Of a stretch of 7,125 bases of DNA, positions 5,669-7,125 are shown in pieces (positions within the stretch are counted from its first letter, which is position 1; every line of letters starts with the position of its first letter). The notes beneath the pieces were generated by a model. It searched no databases. It was not told the DNA's origin and was given only the letters and a program-made list of their open reading frames with translations. Made by a program: the position numbers and the translations under genes. The stretch comes from Janthinobacterium sp. (GTDB taxonomy: Bacteria > Pseudomonadota > Gammaproteobacteria > Burkholderiales > Burkholderiaceae_D). The stretch lies in contig DMYQ01000298.1 of NCBI GenBank assembly GCA_003482555.1, forward strand, positions 2,400-9,524. The letters are read 5' to 3'.

Positions 5669-6667
5669 TCAGGCGCGCGCGGCCATCGCCTTGTGGATGT
5701 CGGCCGTGATTTCATAGGAGCGCAGGCGGTGCGCGTGCTCGAAAATCTGCGAGGTGATCATCAATTCATCGGCGCCCGTGCGTTCCATGAAAGCTTGCAA
5801 TTGTTCGGCCACCGTGTCCGGCGCGCCAATGGCCGAGCAGGACAGCACGGAGTCGAGCAAAGCCTTGCCCTGGGCGCCGATCTGTTCGAGGTAGCCGGGC
5901 AGGGGCGGCGGCAGGCGCGACGGCCGGCCGCTGCGCAGCTTGACGAAAGCTTGCTGCATCGAGGTGGCGCGCAAGTGCGCCTCGGCGTCGGTGTCGGCGG
6001 CGAACACATTGAAGCCGAGCATGACGTAGGGCTTCGCCAGTTGCGCCGAAGGCTGAAAATTGGCCCGGTACAGCGCCACCGCCTGCATCATTTGCTGGGG
6101 CGCGAAATGCGAGGCGAAAGCATACGGCAAGCCCAGTTGGGCCGCCAACTGGGCGCCAAACAGGCTGGAGCCGAGTATCCACAGCGGCACCTTGCTGCCC
6201 TTGCCGGGGACGGCCAGGACGCGCTGTTTCGGCTCATCGCTCATGTAATCCATCAATTCCAGCACGTCTTGCGGAAATTGATCGGCGTCCGATTCGAGCG
6301 TGCGGCGCAGCGCGCGCGCCGTGTTCTGGTCGGAACCGGGCGCGCGGCCCAGGCCCAGGTCGATGCGGCCGGGATAGAGCGCCTCGAGGGTGCCGAATTG
6401 CTCGGCGATCACCAGCGGCGAGTGGTTGGGCAGCATGACGCCACCGGCGCCCACCCGTATCGTCGAAGTGCCGGCCGCGACATGGGCCATGACGACGGCC
6501 GTGGCGGCGCTGGCGATGCCGGGCATGCCATGGTGTTCGGCCAGCCAATAACGGTGGTAGCCCCAGCGCTCGCCGTGGCGGGCCAGATCGAGGGTGTTGC
6601 GAAACGAGGTGGCGGCGTTACCGCCTTCCACGATGGGGGCGAGGTCGAGTATGGAAAATGGAATCAT
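5669..6667 (-). CDS. yhbW: LLM-class flavin-dependent oxidoreductase, YhbW-like (bacterial luciferase family)
   Basis: This 332-residue protein resembles Escherichia coli YhbW from end to end. It begins MIPFSILDLAPIVEG; GYHRYWLAEHHGMPGIASAA follows at about 36-55 with the conserved Trp-Leu-Ala-Glu-His-His. Next come GGVMLPNHSPLVIAEQFGTL (about 75-94) and YPGRIDLGLGRAPGSDQ (98-114), then WILGSSLFGAQLAAQLGLP, FASHFAP and SMQQAFVKLRSG. These are signatures of the FMN-dependent TIM-barrel monooxygenases with the single-domain organisation of this subgroup. The enzyme would be cytosolic and use reduced flavin and oxygen; the physiological substrate of YhbW proteins is not established. ATG 6667 is chosen because homologues start at this conserved strand. 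It has no clear Shine-Dalgarno. ATG 6709 (14 residues longer) has AGGG about 10 nt upstream and remains possible. It is monocistronic here and convergent with the LysR gene at 4697-5614. Confidence 0.93.
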   Translation of the reverse strand: MIPFSILDLAPIVEGGNAATSFRNTLDLARHGERWGYHRYWLAEHHGMPGIASAATAVVMAHVAAGTSTIRVGAGGVMLPNHSPLVIAEQFGTLEALYPGRIDLGLGRAPGSDQNTARALRRTLESDADQFPQDVLELMDYMSDEPKQRVLAVPGKGSKVPLWILGSSLFGAQLAAQLGLPYAFASHFAPQQMMQAVALYRANFQPSAQLAKPYVMLGFNVFAADTDAEAHLRATSMQQAFVKLRSGRPSRLPPPLPGYLEQIGAQGKALLDSVLSCSAIGAPDTVAEQLQAFMERTGADELMITSQIFEHAHRLRSYEITADIHKAMAARA

Positions 6668-6705
6668 GCCGAGAATATCGGGTCGATCGCTGGAAACGCA
6701 ATGTC

Positions 6706-6756
6706 GCATTTGGCATGACCCTGTGGTTCCGAAGGGAATATATTGCATATTGGCAT
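6706..6756. repeat. Two near-identical motifs upstream of the yhbW-like gene
   Basis: GCATTTGGCAT (6706-6716) and GCATATTGGCAT (6745-6756) differ by one inserted A and lie about 40 bp apart, roughly four helical turns. They sit in the AT-rich leader of the minus-strand oxidoreductase gene (read there as ATGCCAAATGC and ATGCCAATATGC), so they could be regulator-binding half-sites. AT-rich hexamers resembling -10 boxes occur nearby (TATATT on the minus strand), but I could not pair them with a good -35. The first copy overlaps the alternative ATG 6709 start. Confidence 0.35.
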
Positions 6757-6854
6757 AGAAAATTTGCGTAGTGAAATAATATAAAAAGCATGCTATCGCA
6801 TCACGCAAGAAACTCGAAGGCGGGCGCGCCGATCTGGTGTGTCAATATATTCCC
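6734..6854. repeat. Perfect 12-bp inverted repeat flanking the start of the truncated binding-protein gene
   Basis: GGGAATATATTG (6734-6745) is the exact reverse complement of CAATATATTCCC (6843-6854), with 97 bp between. The right arm lies inside the solute-binding-protein remnant and encodes Gln-Tyr-Ile-Pro, residues that fit the family. The left arm lies in the intergenic region. The repeat brackets the point where the gene loses its 5' part. It may be coincidence. Confidence 0.5.
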
Positions 6855-7125
6855 GCATGGCTGGCGGGGCATTTCAACTGGAGCCGGCCCTTCTTCCCGC
6901 TGACCGATGTCGTCATATCGGATCGCGCCGTGGCGGCGCCGCGCAAGCTGGCCGACCTGGCCGGAGGGCCGATCGGCACCGTGCTCGGCTATGAATATCC
7001 CGACCTCGCGCTGGCCATGGGCGGCGCCCTGGTGCGCGATGACGCTCCCTCGAGCGATAGCAATTTGCGCAAGATCGCCGCCGGGCGCGGGAGCCACGCC
7101 GTCACCACCCGCATATTTCTGAATT
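6780..7125 (+). pseudogene. 5'-truncated periplasmic solute-binding protein (SBP_bac_3 family), continuing beyond the window
   Basis: A frame with no start codon opens after a TAA at 6777-6779 and runs to the window edge. From about 6807 it reads KKLEGGRADLVCQYIPAWLAG, then FNWSRPFFPLTDVVISDR, KLADLAGGPIGTVLGYEYP and, near the edge, SNLRKIAAGRGSHAVTTR. This is the central part of family-3 extracellular solute-binding proteins: the Gly-x-Ala-Asp-Leu strand, the Trp-Ser-x-Pro-Phe-Phe region, the Leu-Ala-Asp-Leu-Ala-Gly hinge and the repeat of the periplasmic-binding fold. Those proteins bind amino acids or similar small solutes in the periplasm for ABC uptake. The signal peptide and roughly the first 50-70 residues are missing; only 140 bp separate this segment from the divergent oxidoreductase gene, too little to hold them, and the nearest ATG (6790) is out of frame. 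It is therefore probably a pseudogene. The C-terminal part lies outside. Confidence 0.72.

Noticed and set aside
5693..6718. Plus-strand open frame of 341 codons
   Set aside because: Antisense to the yhbW-like gene and without any recognisable domain.
6801..7097. Minus-strand open frame of 98 codons at the right end
   Set aside because: It lies antisense to the binding-protein remnant, whose plus-strand translation has clear family motifs; the minus-strand product has none.
1..7125. Novel defence, mobile or biosynthetic system
   Set aside because: No transposase, integrase, nuclease, toxin-antitoxin, phage, CRISPR or biosynthetic enzymes are visible; the genes are common families in ordinary arrangements.

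Overview
The window is GC-rich chromosomal DNA with strong G/C third-position bias. Its gene families (SirB2, acyltransferase-3, LysR/MFS pairs, a YhbW-type flavin oxidoreductase, a family-3 solute-binding protein) suggest a betaproteobacterium. From the look of the proteins I would guess Oxalobacteraceae (Janthinobacterium, Massilia or Duganella-like). That is inference; nothing here fixes the taxon.

Layout. (1) Positions 1-54 may hold the last codons of a plus-strand gene that runs in from the left, overlapping the end of a minus-strand SirB2-family membrane protein (47-427). (2) Divergent from it is an OafA-type membrane O-acyltransferase (638-1825, plus). (3) Behind that lies a headless remnant of an MFS transporter (1884-2084, plus), convergent with a LysR-type regulator (2199-3131, minus). 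(4) A 229-bp intergenic stretch with two inverted repeats separates that regulator from an intact MFS transporter (3361-4575, minus). (5) The transporter is divergent from a second LysR regulator (4697-5614, plus), probably started at a TTG codon behind a strong Shine-Dalgarno. This is the classical arrangement of a regulator controlling its neighbouring exporter. (6) Convergent with that regulator is a YhbW-like luciferase-family flavin monooxygenase (5669-6667, minus). (7) After an AT-rich gap, the right edge carries a plus-strand periplasmic solute-binding protein (SBP_bac_3) that lacks its start codon, signal peptide and N-terminal part, so it appears to be a decayed 5'-truncated gene. It continues out of the window.

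The only functional unit I can argue for is the LysR-MFS divergent pair. The others look like independent monocistronic genes with housekeeping or accessory roles. The two gene remnants mark this as a region with some deletion or rearrangement history. I see no tRNA, rRNA, CRISPR array, transposase, toxin-antitoxin or defence module, and no convincing evidence of a new biological system.
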